NCBI GenBank assembly: GCA_031772625.1
Contig: CM062817.1
Location: 885,708,184-885,772,183, forward strand
Length of the DNA stretch: 64,000 bases
Source: Pinus tabuliformis
Taxonomy: Eukaryota > Streptophyta > Pinopsida > Pinales > Pinaceae
Reading direction: 5' to 3'
Shown here one piece after another: positions 23,821 to 34,920 of this stretch. The notes beneath the pieces are model-generated. The model was not told the DNA's origin. It did not search any database and saw only the letters and a program-made list of their open reading frames with translations. Positions within the stretch are counted from its first letter, which is position 1. Each line of letters opens with the position of its first letter. The translations under genes were made by a program, and so were the position numbers.

Positions 23821-24143
23821 CACCTAAAACAGGTTGCGCTGCGAAACTGCTAAAGGATTTATGCGCTGCGAAAACACTTTGTCCTTAAGCTAGTCTGAGC
23901 AATTTTGGCAACAGAATTTTCAGTGATAACAGTGGCTCCACTTGGGATAGTGTGCCCTTGTGGTACACTAAGAACTCGCAGGTCCAGTGCCTTATAAAAT
24001 TTATTTGACAAACAGAAATTTGCTTGACCAGCATGACTATAGGAGAAAGAAAGCTATTTCTACTGAAGGATGCTCAGTTTACCTTGAGCTTATTTTGCAT
24101 TTACCTCTACCTACCTACCCTATCAATTTCAACTTCTTTCTGC

Positions 24144-25316
24144 TCAATCAATATGAAATTTCCAATGTAGCCAATCCTCTGTTTTATCTGATATTTGATT
24201 TCTTTGACTGCATTGGAGTTCAGAGCCAATCTGATAGTGTGATGACTGCTGCCACTGAAATTGTCTCTGATCTTTATAGGAAAACTGAAACACTGAAGAG
24301 TAAAACTCTTCCATGTAATCAGCTATAGGATCCCAGAATATATGATCAGCTTGATGATCCGGCTGTGCAAACTGATCTTCAACAGCAGTGTGCATTTCTT
24401 CAAGCGTAAAAGAGAAAGGAAACAATACTCTCTCCTTATGTTCTGCCATAGAAAGCTGCTGAAAATAATGATCATGATAACACTCTTCATTTTCAGGCCA
24501 CTGATTCTCAACCACACAAGACCCCTTTGATGTGCTATCCACTTTTCTATTTGACAAGCTATCCAACTGCTTTTCTGAATCATTCCAACAAACAATGGAA
24601 TTTTCCTCACTATTATGATTATTATTTGAAGAAAGCTGCTGCAAGGAATTACAAAATTGAACAAGCTTTTCCTCTGCCTGAGGGTCATAAAAGCTATCTC
24701 CCACTTCTTCTTGCTGTTTGCAGTCGATTTCATCTTCAGAATACTGCTGCATCTCTTCATTCATATCAAGGGATGAAACACGGTTTTCACAAGTGAACCC
24801 CTGCTGCTCCTCATGCTGCGTTTCATGGGATGATATACTTTCTCCTTGGTGCTGAAATACATTGTTATGAAGAGCCTCCAAAATTTCTTCATCCATAAAT
24901 TCATCATCATCATAACAATCCTCTAAGTACTGAATAAGACTTAAAGAATGTCTACAGCAATCCTTGAGCAACAATAAGGAAGGATGACATTCTTTATACA
25001 TGTCATAGAACACATCATGGAAATCAGCAAGAGAAGATAATGAACCATTCTCCAAACTTTTATACCAAGACCATGCTTTTCCTTCTAAAGTGGCCATAAA
25101 CATCCTCATGAGACAATCCTCAGGAAAGTGAACCTTAAGACTGCGTACATGCATATGAAACCTAACCAAATGAAGAGCAGCATTGTCTTTCTTTTCATCT
25201 TTGAATATTGGAAGATCATCTAACCAATCAACCTTTGGCATAGGATTTGGAAAACCAGGGATATGAGACTGATTCATAGGAGCATACCTGGCATTCATTC
25301 TTGCAGTGGAACTCAT
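24144..25316 (-). CDS. gag: Intact gag of element D (390 aa)
   Basis: This is the only uninterrupted retrotransposon gene in the nest. ATG lies about 170 bp after the primer site. Residues about 27-110 form a retrotransposon capsid-like domain (MPKVDWLDDLPIF, MRMFMATLEGKAWSWYKSL at 70-88, DFHDVFYDMYKE at 98-109). The remaining 280 residues are acidic and Ser/Gln-rich with no CX2CX4HX4C knuckle, protease or RT motif. Plant gag-only elements (TR-GAG) are built this way. It would assemble, or join, the particles of a helper element in the cytoplasm. The stop is about 210 bp before the 3' LTR. No frameshift or internal stop is seen. Confidence 0.85.
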   Translation of the reverse strand: MSSTARMNARYAPMNQSHIPGFPNPMPKVDWLDDLPIFKDEKKDNAALHLVRFHMHVRSLKVHFPEDCLMRMFMATLEGKAWSWYKSLENGSLSSLADFHDVFYDMYKECHPSLLLLKDCCRHSLSLIQYLEDCYDDDEFMDEEILEALHNNVFQHQGESISSHETQHEEQQGFTCENRVSSLDMNEEMQQYSEDEIDCKQQEEVGDSFYDPQAEEKLVQFCNSLQQLSSNNNHNSEENSIVCWNDSEKQLDSLSNRKVDSTSKGSCVVENQWPENEECYHDHYFQQLSMAEHKERVLFPFSFTLEEMHTAVEDQFAQPDHQADHIFWDPIADYMEEFYSSVFQFSYKDQRQFQWQQSSHYQIGSELQCSQRNQISDKTEDWLHWKFHID

Positions 25317-25483
25317 CTTGTAACTTCATCAAGCTACTGATCTTCTAGCAGTGGAGTCACCTTCTAATTTGTTATTTGCTGTGTGGAGTCGCCAAGGTAG
25401 TTTTGCAGCCTCAAAAAGATGTCTGAGCTCCTGCTACCTTCAGAAGTTCAGCCTCTAAATTTCGGGAATGAATAGACTTCAGG

Positions 25484-25501
25484 CTCCCGGCAGACGCACC
25501 A
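25484..25501 (-). promoter_or_regulatory. Primer-binding site of element D
   Basis: On the minus strand TGGTGCGTCTGCCGGGAG begins three bases after the 5' LTR end (25505). Its position fixes the orientation of D. The matching tRNA was not determined. Confidence 0.75.
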
Positions 25502-26061
25502 AAATGTTATCACAAAATCAGGTACTAAGGGCTGCCACTTAGCAAGATCTTATGTAACTATTTCAAACCAGGCTTTAGACTAAGGCTTAGCCTCCTTAGT
25601 CAGAGAGGGCTCTCTCACAGATTATGAATATGGATTAATGACAAGGAAAGATGGCTAACTCTTTAAAAAACACATGAAAAATAAGCTGGTTGGACAAATA
25701 TCAAATTAATCTCCATTGGGCTTATGGAGTCTCACACATCTCAGCAAACAAAAACACTATCTTTTCATGGAAATCAAGGCTCTTTACATCAGATGTTCAA
25801 ACATACTTTACATAAAACACAGCTTGCAAAGCATACAGGAAGTCAGAGCATGAAACATGAATTCTGAGTGATTATGCTGTAACAAGACTGTAAAAGAACA
25901 CTAAGAGAATAAACCACCATACATTTGAACAATAAGATCTATTGAGAATCTTGAGAAGAAACAACAGCTGTTTGTATTACTGAAATCTGCTTTTTTTACA
26001 TAAACCAAAATAGACTTGTTCTTTATCAAAATCTCCAACCCCAATTACATCCAAGTCTGAT

Positions 26062-26070
26062 CCATATATA
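26062..26070 (-). promoter_or_regulatory. Candidate TATA box of element D
   Basis: TATATATGG lies on the minus strand about 2.3 kb into the 5' LTR and about 560 bp before its end. It is conserved in the other LTR near 21612. Confidence 0.4.
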
Positions 26071-27507
26071 GGAATATATGCTTAACCACCTCGAGCTTCC
26101 TCCTCCAGCATGAGGGGAGCATCGAAGGCTACTATTAACTATCCCTATCTACTGTGTAACTAATTCATTAATTACATAAGTGCTGAACTATAATTACAAA
26201 AGGTCCTAATTTATACAAAACTCAAATCTGTCCTCCTCGTAGCATGATCACTTTCTGATTCTTGACACCTGTATACTTTCTGTTTTGGCCGAGATAAGTT
26301 GGAGGAGAATACACTGAACAAGCTGGCTTTGGATACTGGCTGCGTAGATGGCTCATTAATCAATTAAGATAAGTGCCCTGTTTTCACGGTCCTTGTCTCC
26401 CACTATTCTTCACTACTTAAAGAACATGTTCCCAGCTCTTTAATTCTTCAAAAACAACGCATATCACCATATTCCCAATGAGCTGGAAGCCTTGTGGACT
26501 GAACAGGTGTACAAACCAAATCACCGGAAACCATAACCAGAACCCTAACAATTCGGTCATAAAGTACCTTTAACAAAGCTTTAGCTAAAGACAAAATATT
26601 TCACCTTTTCTCCAAAAAGTACACTTGTCACTCTCTGAATAGCTAGGAGAGTCTTGTATGGTCTCCCTTACGTTCTTGAGGCATTTCATTCAAAAATTCA
26701 CTGACCCCATCATTAAACTCTTTGTTTTTCTTATAAAACAGCACCTACAACAGTTTCGTAGCGCGCTACGAAACTGCTGTTTTTGCTAAAACAGAGTGCA
26801 TTTGTCTTAAGGCATTCTTTGCTTGAATTTCTGACTCTTTAGACTTCTTCCACAGGTATCAAAGACTTATATGACTTCAAAATAATGGAGCTTAAACAAA
26901 ATTGACCCAAAACTAAGAATGGCACCTTTTTCTTCAAGTTAGTGAGCTAGTTGACCTAGCTGTATCTTCAAATTTACAACCTCCTTCTTCAAGGCTTTGT
27001 TTTCAGCTCTCAGGCTCACATTCATTGTCATCAAGGGTATCTTCAACAACAGCTTTAGTAGCACTATCATTTGAGAAAACTTCCTTCACTTCAGCTTCAT
27101 ATTTAACCCATAAATCTGCAATCGAACCAACTATTCCCATATGTTCTGGCTGAAAAATATGTCTTGAGACAGAGCTCGTAATTTCTCACAGAAGACGTAT
27201 TTGGAAAAACTGAAGGAGGTTTTTGTGAAACAATCCGTACTTAACAAAAACATCTTTTGGTTTTTTTAAAACACTACTCCAGCTGCCCAGAATCTGTCTT
27301 TGAAGAAGATGTGTAAAACATGAAATTAAAAACTGCACCTACAGCAGTTTCGTAGCGCAACTTTAGTCACTCGTTTCTCCCAGCTCATAATCAATTTGAA
27401 GAAACTGAAAGAGGTTTTTCTAGTTCAGTATGTTAGCAATAAAAACCTCTTTCAATTTTCGAAAATATTCTTTCAGCTGCTCTAAATACCTCCTGGAAGT
27501 TGACAAC

Positions 27508-28175
27508 TTAAAACAGAGAAATATGCCTTATTTGCCTTGTTTCAATATCATGATGACAGGTATTGCATGTGGTTACAAATGCAGGTGCTGTAGGATTATG
27601 TAAGTGATAAAGAACCATCATGGAAGAATGCTTGGCACGTGGCAAGGTATCATATTGATAGTGATTTCCTTGACAAAAGCTAAGAAAGGCCTGACGGGTA
27701 TCAAAGGATTCACTCTCCACAATTTCATCTTTGTCCCTAGTATCTGCAGGAACATCTGTGACTTCAACAGAATTAAATAAATGATTTTTCCCTACTGTTG
27801 ACAGGATGTCACTCCCTTTCATCAAGCTTTTGTTGTGCCTCGTAACAAATATCACATAATTGTCAACTCTTACATTGGCTGCAAGCCCAGCGTTTGCCAG
27901 AAACAATGAAGTGACAACAATGAGAACATGCATATTGCAAACGAACCATAATAAAGTCTTTTTTCATTGGAGATATGGACTCCCCGAGCTTTTGCATTAA
28001 TAAAGCATCCTTTGAGGTATTGCTTGCAAGCTCAGCTTGTGATGCAACTTCTGATGCTCTTTTGGTTGCATCTTTCTTGGTCTTTCCTTTCGCTTGTTGA
28101 AGTTGCATTATCATATCTTTTGCAGCGCCTGGCCAATAATCACCATCAAAATATGACAAGCTTGACAAACCTCGT
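27508..28175 (-). pseudogene. HAC-type histone acetyltransferase fragment in the 5' LTR of element D
   Basis: This is the second copy of the fragment at 23058-23725, produced by LTR duplication on insertion. It differs at only a few bases (for example Ala-to-Asp and Ala-to-Val changes in the TKRASE stretch). It shares the same two stops and the same frameshift, so the damage predates this insertion of D. Confidence 0.85.
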
Positions 28176-28381
28176 TTCCTGCAGTATTTCCATCAATCCG
28201 CTTTAAATATCTGTCATTTCCCAATTTCGTAGCGCAGCCAGTGCAAAATATGAATTATGCGCTACGAAATCACCTAAAACAGGTTGCGCTGCGAAACTGC
28301 TAAAGGATTTATGCGCTGCGAAAACACTTTGTCCTTAAGCTAGTCTGAGCAATTTTGGCAACAGAATTTTCAGTGATAACA

Positions 28382-28386
28382 GACTC
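28382..28386. repeat. Right target-site duplication of element D (GACTC)
   Basis: It is identical to 21050-21054. The LTR ORF of element C resumes directly after it. Confidence 0.95.
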
Positions 28387-29831
28387 TTCCAGAGAAATTC
28401 ATGCACCAAGGAGACCTCATAAGAGTGGAAAACATAATCGAGAGGAGCCTACTTCACTTGCCGAGTTGTTGGCTTGTCCTCTTGCTGTCACATGCTTCCA
28501 ACACCAACCTTGTTATCAGTTTTGTGAGATGGTGGAAAGAGTCAACTACCACCATGAGCTTGCCAGACTATTTGTGCTCCATCTTCACTGTGGCCAAGTC
28601 AATTTGGCAGGTGTGACATTCACCTTGACACCTGAGGCTATAGCTCAAGCAACCAATATTCCAAATGTAGGTGAGCAGTGGAATAAGGGGCAACTGGTAG
28701 ACAGAGATCATTATGAGCCTTATATCAAGGCTGGTTTTCAGAGACATGTCAGTAGGGTCTTCCCATTCAGGTACCTATAGGACACATATGCTCCCTTGAT
28801 GAAACTCATAATCAAATACTTCAGCTGTGAGGGCAGATTTTCTCGTCTGTACACCTATCATATCAGATTTTTGATGCACTTTACTAGGGTGAGGATGATG
28901 AACCTCCCCTATTTCATTTGCTGGAATTATTGAGAAGATGACCTCATTGGCGCAAAGGAAGCCTCCTCATCAACAGTATAACAACATCTATCGCTTTGCA
29001 CTAATAAAAATTGTGGTTTTGCATCAACTTAGTCTACTGAATGTTTCATGGGAGGATTTCATTTCACGTGAGGTCTTCACAGGTCCTCAAGTTCCCCCAT
29101 CAGTTTTTCATGAGGTAGGAGAGCCTTCACATCAATAGGAGGTGCATGAGACACAAACCACTAGTGTGCCGGTGTTTGTCACATACCAAAAGGGCACTAG
29201 GAGATTATTTGCAGTAGCAAAATGAGTACTATCTCCACCCGGGGTGGAAGGGGTCTTGTTTCCTCCATCAGCAGAGCAGGTACAGGACAAGGGTAAGTAT
29301 CCATTACATGATGATGGGCCTTTAGGAGGTCAAGAGGCAAATTTCATTCTTATTCAGGATGATGACACTGATTTGAGCTTAAAGCTCAAAGAGATCATTC
29401 GGGAGGAACAAGATGACATTCATCATTTGTCTTTTAACCTGGAAAGAGCCAAGTGGATAATCAACTATTTGGAGCAGAGAAACAAACAGTTGGAGGATCA
29501 GCAAACCATTATGGAGCTCCAAAACATAAGGGCAAAGCAAGCTGCCAAGACGAGGAAAACCAAGTTGACATCACTAGAACAAGAAATTCAAGCTGATCGT
29601 GAATCTTGGCTTGAGAGGATAAAATTGCACTTGGAGAGGATGCTGGAGAAGGCCAAAAGAGAGAAAAAGATGTTGAGGCACATGGCCTACCACTACATGG
29701 TGAGAAACCAGGTGTGCAAAGCGAGAATTAGGACTTTGAAGGCCAAGTTGAGGAAAGCATTGAGGAAGAGAAAAGAGAAAGATAGACTCCAGATCTTGGC
29801 TGAGGCTTCCTTAGCTCAACACAACACTTGA
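28387..29831 (+). pseudogene. LTR ORF of element C, 5' LTR copy (continuation after D)
   Basis: It continues the ORF begun at 21005. The N-terminal half contains YHHELARLFVLH, VTFTLTPEAIAQATNIP and NVGEQWNKGQL, a pattern also found in uncharacterised plant transposon-associated proteins. The middle has YTYHIRFLMHFTRVR. The C-terminal third (29244-29831) is charged and predicts a coiled coil (LERAKWIINYLEQRNKQLED), followed by a strongly basic tail (KAKLRKALRKRKEKDRL). Stops at 28778 (TAG), 29136 (TAG) and 29223 (TGA) correspond to CAG, CAG and CGA in the 3' LTR copy. A one-base insertion near 28928 shifts the frame. Function unknown. Confidence 0.75.
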
Positions 29832-31277
29832 TGAAGGACACTCAGGAAACTTTTTGTAAATTTTGAATTTTTGGACTAAAAAACAGGTTTTTCTACCTGG
29901 TGCGTGCTTTTGCTAGGGACCTCATTTTGAGGAAAACTCAGTATTTTTGGATTACTCATGGAAAAATATGAATACCCTCACATGGCCAAGAAATTTTAAC
30001 AAGTTTTGAGCTTCCAAAAAGGTCAAAAACACCTCAAAAATGACCTTTCTGCCCCTTTTTGACCACATAGGAAGCAGTGTTGGGAGAACTCATTTTTGGA
30101 GTGGAAAATGGAGAACAAATTAAGAAATTCTACTTGTTTTGGAAAGTAGATAGGTATACCTTTCTAACAAGCCCACTTGGAGAAAATTTGGTGCACGGGA
30201 AGGCCTCCAAAATCAGCTCCAAAGTAGCGTGGTGCACAGGGACAGGAGCACGGTGCACATGATGAAATTTTCTCATTTTGGCAAAAAAACTCTGTTTTTC
30301 GCCTAGTTTCTTCTCAGTTTGAATTTTCTCTTTCTAAAAGTTAAAATCATGATGAAATTTGATGTAAATATATGGATTTTGATGTAAATATGCCAAAATT
30401 TCACTCATGGAGGTAAATACATCATAAAAAGGTAGTTTGAAACTAAATGAATCAGTTTCCTAGGTTTTAGAGGCAAGCTCTTCCACTGCCTACTTTTCGG
30501 TTCTTAGTTTAGATTTTGTTGAAACAGCTCCTAAACTCATGAATTCGACCCCTAAGGCCTAGCATGAATTGTTTTTTGCCTATATCTAGTAGTTTTTCAG
30601 TCATTGGTAAAGGTTGGACTCTTGTGAATGTTTTGAGCATTATTGTACATTCATTTCAGCAGTTTGGCAAAGGAATAGACCAGGGTTTGCAGCACTTTAT
30701 GGGATTCTTGTGGCAACTTGATTTGGTATTGTTTTTCCTTCTGTAATTGCAAGTCTACATGTGTTTTATGTATGCCATCATCTCTCTCTGTTCATCTTAA
30801 CTAAATGAAACAAGGATAAAGGTAGAATTCATTGAAGTTGCAGTGCTCTACCTAGGGTTTGTTTAGTTATTTATGTTTTTAGCTGTTTGAAGAGGATCCC
30901 TGAGACTTTCATGCCCTATCCAACTCCTCACCAGTCTAAAAGCTCTCCATTACACTCAATTTGAAGTGCTAAACCATTTTCCTACCTCGCCCCATAGAGA
31001 TCTCTGCAAGATTGTGCCCATTCCCCAGACCCAAATCTGCCTTTCACATTTGAGCCAGTAAAACAAAATTAAGTTCATTCAAACTCCTCAGCTCACATAT
31101 CTAGCCTAAAATCAGTCTTAATATCAATCATCTCAAGCTTTACTGACCATATTTTTCTGAGATTGACAAGGAGAGAGCCCTCTCCCAACCTGGTAGGGGT
31201 AGCTACCAGGTTAAGCGTGGTTTGATGTTACCCTAGATCCTACCTTTCTCAGCCTAAGGTAGATTTAGGCCCTAACA
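29832..31277 (+). other. Downstream part of the 5' LTR of element C
   Basis: Non-coding, AT-rich sequence that continues the LTR to its CTAACA end. It matches 50618-52092. Fragments such as GTAGCGTGGTGCACAGGGAC near 30223 are decayed members of the GCGC/GCAC motif set. Confidence 0.8.
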
Positions 31278-31280
31278 TAG

Positions 31281-31298
31281 TGGCAACCGTACTGGGGA
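31281..31298 (+). promoter_or_regulatory. Primer-binding site of element C
   Basis: TGGCAACCGTACTGGGGA starts three bases after the LTR end. Its general form (TGGC...CTGGGGA) is that of Ogre/Tat primer sites. Confidence 0.75.
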
Positions 31299-31568
31299 AG
31301 AAAGTTTATTATCATTATTTTGCTTTTTAGACTACAAACGGAGCCTGAAGTTAGCCAGGTAGCCTTTGAAACGCTCTTGCTTTGCATTAGCGAAAGTAGA
31401 TGAATGCTGCTTCAGTCAATCTCCGGTCTAGTTTATAAACTGAACATCTGATCTAAACGATTACACCAATATCATTAAGCAATTCTAGACTTTGGATGAT
31501 GAGTTTAGAATTTGATAGGTTGAACAAGTTGATTTTTTTCGTTTGATTTTTGAGAATAATTCAACACA

Positions 31569-33482
31569 TTGTCTTCCAGACGATACACCCGAGCCAATCC
31601 TTATCCTGATCCTCCTCCTGTGTATGAAAACCCAAATCTCATGCCAAGAATTCTTCGACAAGAAAGTTCTGTGATTCCTGTGTTCAAATCTCGTTCGTGT
31701 CTCGTTGTTTTTGAATATCTTGAAGATCTTGAATTTGATGAACATTTTGATCTGTCGTTGTTTAAGACTAAATCTGAAAGTGTTGTTGGTTCTACTGTCT
31801 TAAATCCAGATTTTTTTAAAGATCTTGAAACTAAAAGGGAAAATAGATCAATTGATAGTTATATATTGAATCTTCAGACTTCCATTGTGGCTTCAAATAT
31901 TCCCTAGTTCTTAGAATCCGCATCAACAACTCTTGGTTCATCCACAATTGCATCTGGTTCAGGAATTCCTACTGAACCTCCTTTCATTCCCACCATTCCC
32001 GTGCAGCCCACTATATTAGATCAGAGACCTCCTGTCTCTTCTCCCCCATCAACCCCATCAACACCTCAAACATCTCGTATTTCATCTCCTCCTTCGACAC
32101 CTCATACACCAATTACATTGTCAGCTGCTATCATTGTTCCGACTCCTCCTACATCCCCAAGGCCAGTTGTAAATCCACCTAGAGCAATGGCTGCCCGATA
32201 TGCACCCCTTGTGTTGCCTCAAAACTTGGATGCCATGCCTGCTGACTACCAAAGCAAAATCCCATTGTTTTATGGCACTCCTCAAAGTATTGCAGCTTAG
32301 CAACATGTGGATAGGATGACTGATTTCTTTGAATTTCATGAGATTGATGCCGAAAATGTGACTATGAGACTATTTGTGCAAACTTTTGGAGGTGAAGTGT
32401 AGAAGTGGTTCAGGGCTTTTCCGGCTGCAAGTATCACTACATTGGCTAATCTTCAGAGAAAATTCTTGGATTGCTAGGAGGTAAAGAAAAACCCTCTTCA
32501 AATCCTTTCCGAATATGAGAACATCAAGAGGAATGTTGGTGAGAGTGTCCAAGATTGTTGTGTCAGATTCAATACTGTTTACAATGCAATTCCTGCTGAT
32601 ATAAAGTCACCTATGGGCTTGGATTTGATTAAATTTCCAGATGGTTTCGATCTCGACATGGCATATCAATTGAGAGAAAGAGATCTGGCCACATTGGAGG
32701 ACATGCAGAAAATTGCAGTCAGCGTTGAGGCAAATCTGCTTGCCAAGAGAGCTAGAGCAAAGGCCGAAAAGAAGGTGACCATAAAAGAGGAAGCTTCTTC
32801 CTTTGATCATTTGCTTCGCAAGATTGAGAATATGTTTGATAGGCTCACAATTTCTGATAAGCCTGAAACAAAATTCAGAAATCCAAACTTCTGTGGTTAG
32901 CAGCAACCAAAATTCAGAATCAAGCAACGAGAACAAAGATTACAAGACCAAACAGCACAACAGCAAGTAAAGACACCCCTACAACAGAATTTTGTACATG
33001 GTCCAGAATCAGATGATGATGAGAACATAATTGGTGAGGAGAATCATTTCTTTACACTTGATGATCTGCCCATTTATATCACCAAAGATGAAGAGTATTC
33101 AGAAAGCCCAACTGTACAAAAAGACGAAGATTTCATCTTGGCAAATGAAACAATTCTTGAAGAAGAGTCTGATGAATATCAGAGGGGATACATGAATGCT
33201 TTGACAGCCCAGCAGTGACAATATTCACTCAGGAGTAGAGAAGTTCCCATCAATCCAATTCATAAGAAGAAGGAAGTGTCACTGCCAAAGAATGATTCCC
33301 CAAGAGTGAAAAGAAATGGAAAGGAGGCAGCTGATCCTACCACTAGCAAGACACAATCAACAAATGAAAGATCAAATTAGCCAATTGTATCAAAGGATAA
33401 GACTGAAAAGAAGGATGCTCCAGTCAAAGAGGTAGAGGAAACATCGGCCTTTAGATTAGAAAATGAAATTGCTAAGTTAAAA
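31569..33482 (+). pseudogene. gag: gag of element C
   Basis: A single frame without indels continues from 31569 through protease and the extra RNase H to 34817. The gag part has a Pro/Ser/Thr-rich N-terminus (31990-32170), then a capsid-like domain (YQSKIPLFYGTPQS, RMTDFFEFHEIDAENVTMRLF, KWFRAFPAASITTLANLQRKF, 32250-32470) and a charged segment. Stops are TAG/TAA-type (about 31905, 32298, 32400, 32477, 32898) plus a TGA near 33216. No clear zinc knuckle is visible. No ATG remains at the expected start. Confidence 0.8.
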
Positions 33483-34253
33483 GTGTCAATTCCTTTGACT
33501 GAATTAATGAAGAACAACAACTATAAAGGTCAAGTGTCTAAGATTTTGAATTTGGATCCATTATCTGATATGGTAAATGTGGAGGATGATCAGCCCGAAC
33601 TTATCTTTGGGCCAGCATTAGAAGGTCAGTCTGAGGATAGTGATGTAGCTCCTTTTTACATCAGCCTTAGATTGCATGATTATGTATTGCACAATGCCAT
33701 GTTTGATTCAGGAGCCTCTCATAATCTCATGCCTAAAGCAATCATGGAAAAATTGGGTTTAGATATCACTCGCAAGTGCCAAGACTTATATTCCTTTGAT
33801 TCTGGTAGGGTCAGGTGCATTGGGCTTATTAAAGATTTGGTTGTCACTTTAAATCAGATTTCGGCGAAGAATGTTTTGATGGATGTGGTTGTGGCAGATA
33901 TTCCTCCTAGATTTGGTATGCTTCTTTCGAGATATTGGGGAGCAAAACTGAAAGGGACATTCCAACTTGATTTCTCCTATGCTACTATTTCTGTGTTCGG
34001 TCAGATAAAGAAATTATACCGGGAGAAAAAGATGAAGTACATAATCACTAGCAAGGAGAAACCTCTAAATCATCCAATCAATTATGTACATACTGATTTG
34101 GAATCTTTTGTTTTATATTCTGATAGTTTTAATGATGTAAATAGTCAAGTAGTTGAAGTAGAAGATATTCCAGAGATTACTGAAAATTTCAGAGCTATAC
34201 TAGATCTAGAAAGACAAAAGCTTGATAGTAGCGCTGAGCAATCAACCTTCTGA
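33483..34253 (+). pseudogene. pro: Retropepsin of element C
   Basis: The 256-codon open stretch contains the aspartic-protease signature AMFDSGASHNLMP (catalytic DSG intact, near 33705), a hydrophobic ILG-equivalent at FGMLLSRYWGAKLKGT and the downstream YATISVFGQIKKLYRE. It is in frame with gag upstream and with the extra RNase H downstream. The stretch itself has no stop, but the polyprotein containing it does. Confidence 0.88.
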
Positions 34254-34313
34254 CAACAGCAAAAGGTTGATGGACAACAAGCAAAAGAAGAAGAGCAAAC
34301 ATAATTTCAGCAT

Positions 34314-34817
34314 TTGGAGGATGAAGCCAGGTTGTGGAGTGTGGATTTTGATGGCGCGGTAGATAGGGAAGGTGTTGGAATTTGCATTTGGATACGCAAC
34401 CCTGCAAATCTTCCAAACGAAGTGCCAAGTAATGTAAGGGTTTGTTCGTATAAATTGGCTTTTGATTGTTCAAATAATGATGCTGAATACGAAGCTTTAA
34501 TTGCTGGTCTGAAAATCCTTAAGAAGTTAAATGCTAAAATAATTTCAGTATATGGCAACTCCAAGTTAGTTATCAAGCAAGTGAAAGGTGAATACCAAGC
34601 TAAGCATCCTCGCATGCGAGCTTACCGGAATGCGGTGTTAGATATTTTGAGATTGTTTCCAGAATACACTTTGACATGTGTCCCTCGTGTTCAGAATGTT
34701 ATTGCAGATTCTCTTGCAACAGCTGCAAGTAATTTGAAAATTCTGATGAATTCAAACAATAAGTTTGAAATTCATGTGAAACATCGCCCCACTGTCCCAG
34801 ATAATCAAAGATATTAA
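34314..34817 (+). pseudogene. Archaeal-type RNase H of element C, placed before RT
   Basis: The 167-codon stretch has RNase H motifs: VDFDGAVDREGVGI (first Asp), NNDAEYEALIAGLKIL (Glu), VYGNSKLVIKQVKGEYQ (the usual GDS is GNS, so one catalytic Asp is replaced) and VIADSLATAASNL (last Asp). Tat-lineage elements carry such a second RNase H. Here it lies between protease and RT, while the normal gypsy RNase H follows RT (36114-36480). It is in frame with gag-protease. Confidence 0.85.
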
Positions 34818-34920
34818 CAGGTTTTTCCAAGATGATAAAGAGATCGAAGAATTTCTACAAAATGAAGGCAAGTACAAAGACACTTCTATAGATGGAGAAC
34901 ATGATGATGGTGAAGCATAT

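Larger units (their letters stand above)
21055..23931 (-). repeat. 3' LTR of element D
   Basis: It pairs base for base with 25505-28381 at a constant offset of 4450. On the plus strand its left base pair is TT instead of TG, a single change. It contains a HAC gene fragment, a second unidentified coding remnant, and inverted repeats built on TTCGTAGCGC. Confidence 0.95.
21055..28381 (-). mobile_element. Element D: gag-only LTR element (TR-GAG type) carrying a histone acetyltransferase fragment
   Basis: Two 2877-bp LTRs (25505-28381 is the 5' LTR and 21055-23931 the 3' LTR, both reading on the minus strand) flank a 1573-bp interior with a primer site and a single 390-codon gag. The ends are TGTTATCAC/GTGATAACA and the TSD is a perfect GACTC. 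By eye about 29 differences separate the LTRs (about 1 percent), so it is the youngest insertion here. With no protease, RT or integrase it must have been mobilised by another element's enzymes (inference). Confidence 0.93.
25505..28381 (-). repeat. 5' LTR of element D
   Basis: It is 2877 bp, with perfect TGTTATCAC...GTGATAACA ends. It is the partner of 21055-23931 and carries the same HAC fragment, palindromes and coding remnant. A TATATATGG on the minus strand near 26062-26070 is a candidate promoter TATA box, which would put the HAC fragment in U3. Confidence 0.95.
19555..31277 (+). repeat. 5' LTR of element C, split by element D
   Basis: It starts TGTTAGTGTCGGTATC and ends GGCCCTAACA, with element D (21055-28381) inside. 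The sequence matches the 3' LTR from 38203 on both sides of the D insertion. It carries a TATA box, a GCGC-rich repeat zone, an ORF (21005-21054 joined to 28387-29831) and about 1.4 kb of downstream sequence up to the primer site. Confidence 0.92.

Noticed and set aside
24323..24760. Minus-strand 145-codon frame and plus-strand frames over the D gag
   Set aside because: They are shadows of the 390-codon gag in other frames, with no motif of their own.
21055..28381. The two near-identical 2.9-kb blocks as a segmental duplication of host genes
   Set aside because: Identical length, terminal inverted TGTTATCAC ends, a primer site and GACTC target duplications show they are LTRs of one element.
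34314..34817. A host RNase H gene
   Set aside because: It is in the same frame as retrotransposon gag-protease and is followed by RT and integrase of the same element.
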